Part shown: in pieces, positions 52,801-62,191 of the stretch
How positions within the stretch are numbered: the first letter of the stretch is position 1
How the letters are laid out: the number at the start of each line of letters is the position of its first letter
The notes under the pieces: model-generated
Databases searched by the model: none
Told to the model about the DNA's origin: nothing
What the model saw: only the letters and a program-made list of their open reading frames with translations
Program-made: the position numbers and the translations under genes
NCBI GenBank assembly: GCA_023390335.1
Contig: JAEWCZ010000044.1
Location: 38,110-102,109 of the forward strand
DNA length: 64,000 nt
Direction: 5' to 3'
Origin: Bacillota bacterium
GTDB lineage: Bacteria > Bacillota > Clostridia > Acetivibrionales > DSM-1351

Positions 52801-55800
52801 TAAGATTCCCACAACATCGTCAGGTTTGATTCCTTTTTCCCTTAACCTTCTGGCAAGGCTATTTGCTCTTTCGTTTAATTCCTCATAGCTAAGTCTTACA
52901 TCCCTCGATACCAGAGCGATGCTGCTAGGTGCTTCTTGAACCTTTTTCTCAAACAGTTGTTTGAAGGTATCTGGTTGTTTTGATTCCGTCATGCTTTGGT
53001 TAAACTCACAAACAAGCTGTTCTTTCTCATTTTCAGATAAAAGGCTTATCTGCGAAATTTCCAATTCAGGGCAATCAATTATTGCATGAAGAATATTTAT
53101 GTAGTGCTGTGCCAGTCTCTCCATGTTTTCTCTTTTAAATAGTTTTGTTTTATATTCCAGCCCCATTTTTATTTCGTCTTCCCATTCCATTGCTTCCAGC
53201 TTTAAATCAAATTTTGCCGTACTGAAGTCAATGTCAACTGACGAAAACTTTAAGCCGTTAATACTTATATCCGTGTTGCCTATGTTCTGCATAACAAACA
53301 TGGTATCAAACAAAGGATTTCTGCTCATATCTCTTGGCAAAGCCAGAATGTCCACAAGTTGTTCAAACTGGTAATCCTGATTTTCAAAGGCCTCAAGAGT
53401 GTTTTCCTTTACTTTTGCAAGAAAATCAATAAATGATTTCTCATCACTAACGGAATTTCTCAATGCAACTGTATTCACAAAAAATCCTACAATACTCTGA
53501 AGGTCAGGATGATTTCTTCCCGCAACCGGCGAGCCTACCACTATATCCTCCTGCCCCGCATATTTTGATAGCAAAACATTATATGCTGCAAGCATTACCA
53601 TATAAAGTGTGGTTTCTGTCTTTGAAGCCAGTTCCTTCAACTTCTTTGCCACACCGTGGTCAAGCTTGAAGTTTATCCTGTCCCCTTCAAAATTCTGTAT
53701 TAATGGTCTTGTGTAGTCGTAAGGCATGTCCAGTACAGGTATATCGCCTTGGAATACCTTTTTCCAGTAATCCTCTTGCTTTTTAATAGAATCTGATTTA
53801 AACAGATCATTCTGCCAAGCTGCATAATCCTTGTACTGTATTTTAAGTTCAGGGAGGCTCTGTCCCTCATAAATCTGTGCAAATTCTTCTATAATTACAT
53901 TCATTGACATACCATCTGAAATAATATGGTGCATATCAATAATTAATATATGTCTGTCCTCTGCGGTCTTAACTAATGTTGCTCTTAAAAGAGGTGCTTT
54001 ATCCAATTCAAAGGGCTTTATAAAAGATTTTATATCAGGTGTAGTTTCAGGTTTTTTAGATATATCAATAATTTCTATATTGAGTTCTGCATCCTCCTGT
54101 ACTACCTGCATAATCTCATCTTCGTATATCCTGAAATAAGTCCTTAATGACTCATGTCTTTTAATTAATTTCTTAAAGCTTTGTTTAAGGCATTCTATAT
54201 CAAGCTTTCCTTCAATACCAACAGCAGCAGGCATGTTGTATCCCGTTCCTATGCCTTCATACTGATTTATTATAAAAAGTCTCTTTTGTGCCGATGAGAC
54301 CGGATAAAATCCCTGCGGACAGTTTTGAGTATTTTCAATTGGTTTTATTGATAAATAAATGCTTTGAGCGGAATTTCTAATTTTAGCCCCAAGTCCCCTA
54401 ATGGTAGGTGTATCAAAAACTTCTTTTAGCTGAATTTCCGTGTTGAATGCTCTGTGAATATTGGTTACCAAAGCAGTAGCTTTTAAGGAATGTCCTCCAA
54501 GCTGGAAGAAATCATCATCAATGCCTATTTTCTCAATTCCAAGAATCTCACTCCATATAGCCGCCAATTCCTTTTCCAGCTCATTTCTAGGTTCCACATA
54601 TTTTACACCCAGACTTTGTCTGCCATCAGGGTCAGGCAGGGCCTTTACATTTATTTTGCTGTTTGAAGTAAGTGGCATACTGTCCAACTGCACAAAATAT
54701 AAAGGTATCATATAGTCAGGAAGTCTTCTTGCCAGAAATTCCTTGACCTCAGAAATTGCAAGTTTCTCAGGGGCTGTAAAATAGGCACAAAGATATTTGT
54801 CCTCATCTCCCCGTGGTATAACCGCAACTTCCTGTATTAAACCGTGTTTCAGCAGTTGAGCTTCTATCTCTCCGGTTTCTATTCTGAAACCTCTGATTTT
54901 AACCTGCTGATCCTTCCTTCCCAGGAATTCAATATTTCCGTCAGGCAGCCATCTTGCCAGGTCTCCTGATTTGTACATTCTTTCCCCCGGTAAAAAAGGA
55001 CTTTCTACGAATTTTTCATCCGTCAACTCTTTGTTATTGAGATATCCTCTAGCAAGAGATACACCTGCAATGCACAGCTCTCCTACTACACCCACAGGTT
55101 GAAGATTGTTGTTATTGTCTACAATATAAACCCTTATATTACTTGCAGGTTTTCCAATTGGTACTGAGTTATCAATGCAGTAGTCGTTTTCGTACTTCCA
55201 GAGGGTAGCGCATACCGTTGATTCTGTTGGCCCGTAACCATTTCTGTACTCCACACGCTCCTTCCACTTAGAAAGAAGTTCAGTACTGGCAGCCGAACCC
55301 GCAGTTATCAACTTTTTCAGTGAAGTAATACTGTCCGGATTTAAATTTACCAGATAAGTAGGCGGCAATGTAGCGAAGGTTATTTTATTTTCATTAATGA
55401 ATCCCTCAAACCTCTCATAATTTCCAATTATCTCTTCCGGCATTATGTATAGGGTTGCTCCCGTTAAAAGCCCCGTAAAAATATCCCATACTGAAGCATC
55501 AAAAGATATGCTTGCAAAATGTATTACCCTATCTTTTTCATTTAATCCAAGAGTATTATCAAAAATCCCTTTAAGGTTTGCCACTCCTCTATGCTCCAGC
55601 ATTACACCTTTTGGCTTCCCGGTTGTTCCCGAAGTATAAATTATATATGCCAGGTCATTCTGTGTGACGGAACAAGCCGGCGTTTCCTCCGAACAGTCCT
55701 TTAATACAGTCAGGTCGTATTGATAGTGGTTCTTTTTATATTTACTTTCCTTTTGCCCGCAATTCTTGTCAATGCGAATTACAGCATCATAGCGGAATCT

Positions 55801-57711
55801 TGTAAGCTCATTTTCTATAGTGTGTATTTTAGTCGTGAATTCTACTTTATCAATCTCTTTCATTTCAACAGACAGGTCTTCAAAAAATCCTCTGGAAACA
55901 AAGAGTTCCTCACTAACATCTGTTTTAGTATCATATCCGGGATTCTGCCTCTTGAATTCCAACAGAGATTCCAGCAGTTCATACTTTTTATCCTGATCCA
56001 TAATATCACCGATAAAAAGTACACCTTTGTCTTTCATAAGCCCCAATGCCTTTTTGATAACCTGTCTCAAGTAATTGTGTCCGCTGAAAGCCTGAATAAC
56101 ACTATTGATTATTACAATATCAAACTCATTTTCTGAAATCTGGTCAATCTCATGTGCAGGCAGACATTCCAACTTTATATTATTGAAACCTTCTTTTATA
56201 GCTCTTTCTCTGTCCTTTTCAATAATAACCCCTGAAAGGTCGGTGCCATAGTACATTCCTACCCGGGGAGCAATTTTAAACATACTGATACCTGATGCAC
56301 AGCCTATTTCAAGTACTCTGACTTCAGGTTTCAAGAAGGGCTTCAACTTCTCAAAAACATTGTCCGCATATTCCGACATTTCCTCTTTTGAAAGATCTTC
56401 TCCGGTATAACTGCTTGCCCATCCTCCTCCGGTTATTTCATCTACTGCATTTTCACCTATGTATTCCCATAGCTTTTTATCCATGAGTCCGCTTTCCTGT
56501 GACTCAGGTTCAGAGTAGATATCTTCCGAATCCATACATAGGAAGGCTTCCAGTGTTTTACACTCCCATTGCAGCTTGTTCAGCATTTTTATATTCTTTT
56601 TAGTTGACACCATAAACTTAATTTGAGAATCATTTATTATGGTTTTTATTCTCTCTTCAGGAAGACTTGTGGATATGGGAACATAAGCCCCTCCTGCTTT
56701 TAGAATGCCGAGAATTGCGGTTATCTGCTCTATGCTGTTTTCCATAAAAAGGCCAATAAGTGTATCCGGCTTAATATTTTGCGTTGCTATCAGGTAATTT
56801 GCCAGTTTGTTTGCCTCTTTGTTTAACTGGGAATACGTAACCTCACGGTTTCTGAACACTATTGCGGTTTTTTGGGGAGTCCTTAGTACCTGCTCTTCAA
56901 ATAGTTGGTGGATTGTTTTATTATGAGGATATTCTCTTGCAGTGTTGTTGAAATCGTGAATTATTTTCTCTATTTCAAATTCAGTTATAATTGTAAAGTC
57001 TGTGAGCTTTTTATTTAAATCCTCCACTGCCTGGTGTAGTACATACTCATAACGCTCTGCCAATGTCTTTATTGATTCCTCTTTAAAGAGGCTTGCATTA
57101 TACACTGTCCTGATATTTATATAATTATCCTCAATTGATACTAGCAGGCTCAGATTATTTGTAAAAGACTTTGCTATATCTTCGTTGGCTCCTTTGCTAT
57201 GTATGCTCTCCATCATCAACGCTGTATTCAGAGCCAGTATATCTCCGTTGCTCTCCTCTATTTGCTCTATCACCTTTTCAACAGGATAATGCTGATTCTT
57301 GTATCCCTCTGACACTGTTTGCTTTACATTTACCAAAAGTTCTTTAAAGGACATGTCATCTCTAATAACATCCCTAAAAATTACATATTTATTAATCTTT
57401 TGGATGTTTTCATCTTTATAGGTAGGAGCTGCAACTAATATATCCTCTTGTCCCGTATATTTATTAAGCAATATTTTTAGGCCTGTAAGCATTATTATGA
57501 AAAGCAGAAGGTCTTGATTCTTACCAAGAGATAAAAGCTTTTTTGACAGTTCTTCTCCTAATGCCTTTTCATGGGTTCCATATGTATAGTTGTTATTTTT
57601 CGGATAATCAAAGGGAAGTTTTAGCTGACTGATTTCACCGCCTAATTTTTCTTCCCAGTACTTTCTAGCATCCTCAAACTCTTTATACAACGTTAAAATA
57701 TTTGTATTCAT
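49840..57711 (-). CDS. NRPS: C-lobe, A interrupted by methyltransferase, T, C, A, T, C
   Basis: About 2623 residues. About 1-265: isolated condensation C-lobe. About 275-1060: adenylation domain with a methyltransferase ('VRVLEIGCASGISMFKIAP') inserted between A2 and A3; by-eye code D-A-W-T-I-A-G-V-C-K, a Phe-type code. Carrier ('FFQLGGHSLKATA', about 1100). Condensation domain with 'DMHHIISDGMS' (about 1300). Second adenylation domain (about 1610-2080), code D-L-T-K-V-G-H-I-G-K, the standard Asp code. Carrier ('FFELGGHSLKATM'). Final condensation domain ('DMHHIISDGVS'), which must act with the next protein. Both full C domains have intact catalytic His. The ATG at 57711 has GAGGG at 8 bases; the frame opens at GTG 57726. 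Confidence 0.95.
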   Translation of the reverse strand: MNTNILTLYKEFEDARKYWEEKLGGEISQLKLPFDYPKNNNYTYGTHEKALGEELSKKLLSLGKNQDLLLFIIMLTGLKILLNKYTGQEDILVAAPTYKDENIQKINKYVIFRDVIRDDMSFKELLVNVKQTVSEGYKNQHYPVEKVIEQIEESNGDILALNTALMMESIHSKGANEDIAKSFTNNLSLLVSIEDNYINIRTVYNASLFKEESIKTLAERYEYVLHQAVEDLNKKLTDFTIITEFEIEKIIHDFNNTAREYPHNKTIHQLFEEQVLRTPQKTAIVFRNREVTYSQLNKEANKLANYLIATQNIKPDTLIGLFMENSIEQITAILGILKAGGAYVPISTSLPEERIKTIINDSQIKFMVSTKKNIKMLNKLQWECKTLEAFLCMDSEDIYSEPESQESGLMDKKLWEYIGENAVDEITGGGWASSYTGEDLSKEEMSEYADNVFEKLKPFLKPEVRVLEIGCASGISMFKIAPRVGMYYGTDLSGVIIEKDRERAIKEGFNNIKLECLPAHEIDQISENEFDIVIINSVIQAFSGHNYLRQVIKKALGLMKDKGVLFIGDIMDQDKKYELLESLLEFKRQNPGYDTKTDVSEELFVSRGFFEDLSVEMKEIDKVEFTTKIHTIENELTRFRYDAVIRIDKNCGQKESKYKKNHYQYDLTVLKDCSEETPACSVTQNDLAYIIYTSGTTGKPKGVMLEHRGVANLKGIFDNTLGLNEKDRVIHFASISFDASVWDIFTGLLTGATLYIMPEEIIGNYERFEGFINENKITFATLPPTYLVNLNPDSITSLKKLITAGSAASTELLSKWKERVEYRNGYGPTESTVCATLWKYENDYCIDNSVPIGKPASNIRVYIVDNNNNLQPVGVVGELCIAGVSLARGYLNNKELTDEKFVESPFLPGERMYKSGDLARWLPDGNIEFLGRKDQQVKIRGFRIETGEIEAQLLKHGLIQEVAVIPRGDEDKYLCAYFTAPEKLAISEVKEFLARRLPDYMIPLYFVQLDSMPLTSNSKINVKALPDPDGRQSLGVKYVEPRNELEKELAAIWSEILGIEKIGIDDDFFQLGGHSLKATALVTNIHRAFNTEIQLKEVFDTPTIRGLGAKIRNSAQSIYLSIKPIENTQNCPQGFYPVSSAQKRLFIINQYEGIGTGYNMPAAVGIEGKLDIECLKQSFKKLIKRHESLRTYFRIYEDEIMQVVQEDAELNIEIIDISKKPETTPDIKSFIKPFELDKAPLLRATLVKTAEDRHILIIDMHHIISDGMSMNVIIEEFAQIYEGQSLPELKIQYKDYAAWQNDLFKSDSIKKQEDYWKKVFQGDIPVLDMPYDYTRPLIQNFEGDRINFKLDHGVAKKLKELASKTETTLYMVMLAAYNVLLSKYAGQEDIVVGSPVAGRNHPDLQSIVGFFVNTVALRNSVSDEKSFIDFLAKVKENTLEAFENQDYQFEQLVDILALPRDMSRNPLFDTMFVMQNIGNTDISINGLKFSSVDIDFSTAKFDLKLEAMEWEDEIKMGLEYKTKLFKRENMERLAQHYINILHAIIDCPELEISQISLLSENEKEQLVCEFNQSMTESKQPDTFKQLFEKKVQEAPSSIALVSRDVRLSYEELNERANSLARRLREKGIKPDDVVGILCEQSYHMIISILAVVKAGGAYMPLNPELPQERIEYMLEDSGAQVLLSHGELLHKVDFKGIIDLDNENIYDADTSNLPDISKPDNLIYVIYTSGTTGKPKGVMVENHNLVNYSDWFINKFNIGVQDKTAIVSSLCFDLAYTALYSALLSGGEIHLLPKEEYSDPEILLPYMETSGITYIKMTPSLFNMMVNSDTFTKTNSCEHLRLIVLGGEEINLKDIEAYNKSYPEATLVNHYGPTETTIGAIAQVIDFAQFESYKKHPVIGKPIQNAGVYILDQNKKPVPVGIKGELYIAGEGVARGYLNKPELTYEKFMDNPFLLNGTRIYKTGDIGRYMPDGSIEFLGRGDNQIKIRGYRVELGEIEAQLLRINTVKDAFVTVKEDENKDKNIVAYVVCEGELDERSLREYLSEYLPGYMLPACFIKLEKIPLTLNGKVDKNALPEVEIISARDYEEPSGEIEIKLAKIWSEILKVERIGANDNFFELGGHSLKATMLINKIHKELDSALPLKEVFTMKNLRSMAEYIQSSKSNSFSSIQPIEQNSYYELSSAQRRMFILNTFEETGIAYNLPGVIEISGKVDKLRFEEAFNKLVERHESLRTSFRIVNEQPVQEIHQQADLRIKYIETQESRLPNVIKEFIKPFDLGKAPLLRVALVTIVDKKSEGNDRYILLYDMHHIISDGVSRRIMVNEFISLYEGKQLEPLRLQYKDFAAWQNKLFRSGEIEKQETYWRERFEGNIPVLNMPTDFKRPDIKNFAGSNISFKVEKDLTVELNKLTAKTGSTLYMVLLTAYKVLLSRYSGQQDLVVGSPIAGRPHADIENIIGMFVNMIAIRSFPSSHKSFNEFLSEVKESCLTAYENQEYQYEELVDKLGAKRDMSRNPLFDVSFTLQNLDIETNTQSLKFKPYEFENSVSKFDLTLWCAQGNESIEFVFEYCTGLFKKETIERLKKDYVKILESIVENPNIRIKDIELEDKYLKREKVLTDEIHFNF

Positions 57712-57749
57712 ATCATTATCCCTCACAAACTTTACATTTTTAAGAAAGC

Positions 57750-60700
57750 TTAAATATCTCCAAAATCTTCGTCTATAAGCTTATTAAATACATCCCCAAC
57801 TTTTTTGATAATAGAGGCAAATTTGTTTCCCTCATCTTTTTCAAGTAGTTCTATATCCTTTATCTTAATTTCCGTGTCAACTGTTACGATTTTTATTATC
57901 TTTACAAAGTCCTTGGACAAGCGTTCTATTGTCTCAAACTTAAATAATTTAGTACAGTACTCAAAAACAAAGGATATTGTTTCTTTTTCTTCGGTAGCCA
58001 AAAGTGTAAAATCTGATTTGGATGATTTTGCATCATCCCTAAACGGTATAAAATTTAAACCATCCACACTCATTTGAGGCATTTTCATGTTTTGCAGTAC
58101 AAATGCCACATCAAAGACAGGATTACGCCCGGGCTTCACTTGTAAATTGAGCTTCTCAACAAGCATTTCAAATTGATAATCCTGATTTTCATATGCCTTC
58201 AAGGAAGTATCTCTGACACTGTACAAAAAGTCCATAAAGGATTTGTTATCATCAACAATATTTCTCATAGGCAAAGCATTTACAAACATACCGATTATGT
58301 TTTCAAGGTCTGCATTTTGCCTTCCAGCTACAGGAGAACCAACAACTATGTCATTTTGATTAGAGTACTTTGACAAAAGGATATTGTAAACTGCCATCAA
58401 TACCATATAAAGGGTAGTCCCTGACTCCTTTGCCAGTCGATTAATCGCACTTGAAAGCTCCTCATCCAATACAAAATTGTACCTATCCCCTTCAAAACTC
58501 TTAGCATTGGAGCGACTATAGTCTGTTGGCATTTGAAGCAGCGGAATTTCTCCTTCAAACCTTTTAACCCAATATTCTTCCTGTTTTTTGATTTCCTGAG
58601 ATTGGAGAAGTCTATTCTGCCACTCAGAAAAATCTTTGTACTGTATCCTCAGTTCAGGCAGCTCCCTGCCATCATATAAATCAATAATTTCCTGTACCAG
58701 AATAGCCATAGAGGTACCATCGGATACTATATGATGCATGTCAAACATCATAATATGTCTGTTTTCATTTATTTTTACAATTTCCACCCTTAGAAGGGGA
58801 GCTGTTTCCAAGTCAAACGGCTTTACAAAGGCATGCATAAGGCCTCGTACAATTTCTTCTTCCGTTCCTTTTAAATCATCCAATTCTGAGTACTTAACGT
58901 TAAATTCCGTATCCTTATGTACAACCTGAACAATTTCACCGTTAACGGTTTTAAAGGAAGTTCTCAGGGTTTCGTGTCTTTGTACAAGTGTTTTAAACGC
59001 CTCTTCAAACCTTGCATTATTCAAATTACCCTCTATTAACATAACTCCCGGCATGTTATAGCAGGTTTCAATACCTTTAAACTGGCCAAGTACATAAAGC
59101 CTTTTTTGAGCTGATGAAGCAGGATAATAATCTTTTTCCTCTACAGGATCTATATATTTACTGATTTTCGAGGTAGAAATCTGCCTTTTTAAATCCTTGT
59201 CAATATAGTCAGAAAGCTCTTGTATAGTAGTAAAGGCTAAAACATCAGCTACACTCAATGAAGCATCAATTTGCTTGGCTGCCCTGTTAGCAATATTTGC
59301 AGCTATTATAGAGTCTCCTCCAAGCTCGTAAAAATCTTCGTCAATACCTATTTCCTTATACCCTAATACAGTTCCCCAAATCTGAGCCAAGAGTATTTGA
59401 GTTTTTGTGTATTGTCCATTTTCACTGCCTGTAAGCTTTATTTCCGTAGAAGGCTTCTCTTCTTCTAGCCGTTTTGCAGGTAAAGCTTTCTCCTTTGAAT
59501 CCTCCCGTATTTCAATCCAACATCTGCTTTTTTCAAAAGGATATACAGGGATTGCGATCTTTTTTCTAATTTCCTTCCTGTACAATTCCTCCCACTCAAT
59601 ATTCTCACCTTTTACGTATAATTTGAGAATATCATTGAGTAAAGGTTCATTTTCACATGAACCTTCCACAAATTCTTTAAGCATTGTGTTAACATTATCA
59701 TTCTGATTCTTTATTTCCTTGCATTCTCCGTAGAAAAACCATTCTTCATTTTCTTTATTTACTTCCAATTTTGATAGTTTTTGGATTTTGTCTTTAAAAT
59801 CATTCTTATTTCTAATTACCATAGCTAATCTGTATTCATAATGACCTCTACCCGTAAGAGCTGTATAGCAAATGTCTTCGAGTTTTTGGTTATCCCATTT
59901 TTCAGTGAGTTTTAAGTATTTTTGCATTAATGCCTTAAGTGTTTCTATGCTTTTTGCTGAAATGGCAAAAACCTTAATTCTATCACTTTCAACTACCTGC
60001 TCATCTTCGATGACAGGAGGTTCCTCCAGAATTACATGACAATTGGTGCCACTAAGGCCAAAGGCGCTTACTCCGCATCTTCTGGGAAAATCCTTGATTT
60101 CCCATGGTATAAGCTCCTTATTTATATAGACGGGGGAAGTTTCAAAATTAATTTCTCTGTTGGGCTTGTTAAAGTGAAGTATTGGCGGTATTTCTTTATT
60201 ATCCAGTGCCAATATTGCCCTTACCAAGCCGGCAATTCCCGATGCATTATCCAAATGACCTATATTGGTTTTAAGAGCTCCGATGGCACAGAATTGATTC
60301 TTCTTGGTATATTTTCGAAAGGCTCTGGTTATTCCGTCTATTTCAATTGGGTCTCCAAGCTTGGTACCTGTACCGTGAGTTTCTATGTATGAAATTGTCT
60401 CAGGATCAATACCCGCATCTTTCCACGCTTTTAATATTACTTTTTCCTGTGCTGCTGCATTTGGTGCAGTAAGACCTATAGACCTTCCATCCTGATTTAC
60501 GGCACTTCCTTTTATAACCCCATAAACTCTGTCTCCGTCTCTTACGGTTTTACTCAAAGGCTTAAGCAAAACAGCTATAACCCCTTCTCCCATGCCGGTG
60601 CCGTCTGAGTTATCATCAAAAGCTCTTGTCTTGCTGTCTCCCGATTCTATACCAAATTTTTCATCTGTCTGTACAGGCAAAAAACTGAGCTTAACACTTC

Positions 60701-61355
60701 CTGCAATTGCCATTTCACAATCCCCGTTTCTAAGTCCCATACATGCCATGTGTACTGCAACTAGGGATGACGAGCATGCAGTATCTACCATAACGCTTGG
60801 CCCTTTCAAATCCAGCATATATGATATTCTGCCAGCTATTACCGAAGCAATGTTGCCCGGGATAGAAGCTACTGACGATGAAGGTTCTACCTCTGAAATA
60901 AACTGCTTATATTCAAGACCTGAAACATATCCCACGTAAACTCCGGTTTCAGTTCCCTCAATTCTTCTGCTACCGTAGCCTGAGTCCTCTATTGCTTCCC
61001 ATGCTGTCTGAAGGAACAACCTTTGATTGGGATCCATTAGAGCAGCTTCTTTAGGTGAAATATTAAAAAACTTGTAATCAAATTTATCTATTTCCTCAAG
61101 GTAAGCCCCATCTCGATACTTGACATCCTTAACAGACATATTCTTAAATCTTAAATACCTGTCTGCATCCGTTCTTCTTGAATCTGGAAATTCAGTAACA
61201 CAATCAATACCATTTCGCATATTGTCCCAGAATTTATCCAAATCACAAGCCTGGGGAAGATTTACGGACATACCTATTACAGCTATATCTTTAGAAGAAA
61301 TTTCTTCAATTTCATCCATTTCCTCGTCATAGTCAATCAAATTAAAGTCCAGCAT
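57750..61355 (-). CDS. AT-less PKS/NRPS hybrid: KS, ACP, C
   Basis: About 1201 residues. Ketosynthase about 25-455 with the complete triad: 'VMVDTACSSSLVAVH' (Cys), 'ETHGTGT' (His), 'KTNIGHLDNASG' (His). Linker 455-620 ending 'PVYPFEKSRCWIEI', as in AT-less modules. No acyltransferase, ketoreductase or dehydratase. Carrier domain about 650-720 ('FYELGGDSIIAANIANRA'). Condensation domain about 745-1180 ('MFDMHHIVSDGTSM'). It would extend an acyl chain by two carbons and pass it to the Phe module, needing an acyltransferase from elsewhere. The ATG at 61355 follows AAAGGGTGG (the frame opens at GTG 61364) and overlaps the CPBP gene. Confidence 0.95.
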   Translation of the reverse strand: MLDFNLIDYDEEMDEIEEISSKDIAVIGMSVNLPQACDLDKFWDNMRNGIDCVTEFPDSRRTDADRYLRFKNMSVKDVKYRDGAYLEEIDKFDYKFFNISPKEAALMDPNQRLFLQTAWEAIEDSGYGSRRIEGTETGVYVGYVSGLEYKQFISEVEPSSSVASIPGNIASVIAGRISYMLDLKGPSVMVDTACSSSLVAVHMACMGLRNGDCEMAIAGSVKLSFLPVQTDEKFGIESGDSKTRAFDDNSDGTGMGEGVIAVLLKPLSKTVRDGDRVYGVIKGSAVNQDGRSIGLTAPNAAAQEKVILKAWKDAGIDPETISYIETHGTGTKLGDPIEIDGITRAFRKYTKKNQFCAIGALKTNIGHLDNASGIAGLVRAILALDNKEIPPILHFNKPNREINFETSPVYINKELIPWEIKDFPRRCGVSAFGLSGTNCHVILEEPPVIEDEQVVESDRIKVFAISAKSIETLKALMQKYLKLTEKWDNQKLEDICYTALTGRGHYEYRLAMVIRNKNDFKDKIQKLSKLEVNKENEEWFFYGECKEIKNQNDNVNTMLKEFVEGSCENEPLLNDILKLYVKGENIEWEELYRKEIRKKIAIPVYPFEKSRCWIEIREDSKEKALPAKRLEEEKPSTEIKLTGSENGQYTKTQILLAQIWGTVLGYKEIGIDEDFYELGGDSIIAANIANRAAKQIDASLSVADVLAFTTIQELSDYIDKDLKRQISTSKISKYIDPVEEKDYYPASSAQKRLYVLGQFKGIETCYNMPGVMLIEGNLNNARFEEAFKTLVQRHETLRTSFKTVNGEIVQVVHKDTEFNVKYSELDDLKGTEEEIVRGLMHAFVKPFDLETAPLLRVEIVKINENRHIMMFDMHHIVSDGTSMAILVQEIIDLYDGRELPELRIQYKDFSEWQNRLLQSQEIKKQEEYWVKRFEGEIPLLQMPTDYSRSNAKSFEGDRYNFVLDEELSSAINRLAKESGTTLYMVLMAVYNILLSKYSNQNDIVVGSPVAGRQNADLENIIGMFVNALPMRNIVDDNKSFMDFLYSVRDTSLKAYENQDYQFEMLVEKLNLQVKPGRNPVFDVAFVLQNMKMPQMSVDGLNFIPFRDDAKSSKSDFTLLATEEKETISFVFEYCTKLFKFETIERLSKDFVKIIKIVTVDTEIKIKDIELLEKDEGNKFASIIKKVGDVFNKLIDEDFGDI

Positions 61356-62163
61356 AGAATCCACCCTTTAGTTTTCCTTTAGCGGAGTTTTTCCGAACAA
61401 AGTAACCGGCTGCAAGTATACCCGCTATTCCTACTAATGCAAAAAGAACTAATCCCACATTCCCTGTTCCTGCTAACAAATCCTTTATACCTGTTTTTCT
61501 AAAGATAAAGAGTCCCAGTATACATGAATCCTGAACCAAAATGGAGCCCCAAAGGGATTTTGTCCATATGTAAGGAAGTACATATATGACGGAACCTATG
61601 GCAGCGTAAGTTCCCAAAACAGGATTTAATTGCAGTAAGCCGTAGATTAAAGCCTGTATTACTACAGCAGCACCAATGGAAATATTTGATCTTAACTCAT
61701 TGAATATGACTCCTCTGAATATGATTTCTTCAAACATAGGAAGAACCATAAGCATAATAATAAAAATCAAAAAACTTCCTTTTGTCTGGAAAAAGCTATC
61801 CAAGTAATCTCCGAACTGTGGAAAGGTTTTACCAATAAAATTTATAGATGTAAAACATGTTGTAAATATGCACATGGAAATACCCATTAAAGCTATACCA
61901 AGTACGTTTTGTGGACTTATTTTAGCGAAACTGCATACTGTAAACAAATTTTTGTTTCGTAGTTTTAATATTAATGAATACAAGGAAATTGTAATTATGG
62001 ATATTGAAAAACTAAAAAGGGTTTTATTGCTCCATAGGAAATCATTAAGAGACTGGTTTTTAGAGCAAATGTTAAACACAAACCACTGAAATCCTCTAAG
62101 AACTGCATATAACAATACTAAATATAACACTATATAACCTGTCATTTTGAGATATCTTTTCAT
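61342..62163 (-). CDS. CPBP family intramembrane glutamic protease
   Basis: 273 residues, about eight membrane helices. Motif 1 'PMFEEIIFRGVIFNELR' holds the EExxxR catalytic pair; motif 2 region 'AAVVIQALIYGLLQLNPV' (the usual FxxxH His is not evident: 'IYGLLQL'). Relatives process CaaX proteins or bacteriocins, or give self-immunity. It sits inside the PKS/NRPS operon and overlaps the KS gene, so it may serve resistance or maturation. A paralogue lies directly upstream. GAGGAT precedes the ATG. Confidence 0.88.
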   Translation of the reverse strand: MKRYLKMTGYIVLYLVLLYAVLRGFQWFVFNICSKNQSLNDFLWSNKTLFSFSISIITISLYSLILKLRNKNLFTVCSFAKISPQNVLGIALMGISMCIFTTCFTSINFIGKTFPQFGDYLDSFFQTKGSFLIFIIMLMVLPMFEEIIFRGVIFNELRSNISIGAAVVIQALIYGLLQLNPVLGTYAAIGSVIYVLPYIWTKSLWGSILVQDSCILGLFIFRKTGIKDLLAGTGNVGLVLFALVGIAGILAAGYFVRKNSAKGKLKGGFYAGL

Positions 62164-62191
62164 TTTGTTTTATCCTCCCCGGTTAATGTTT

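Noticed and set aside
57750..61355. Complete type I PKS module
   Set aside because: No AT, KR or DH motifs could be found between KS and carrier domain.
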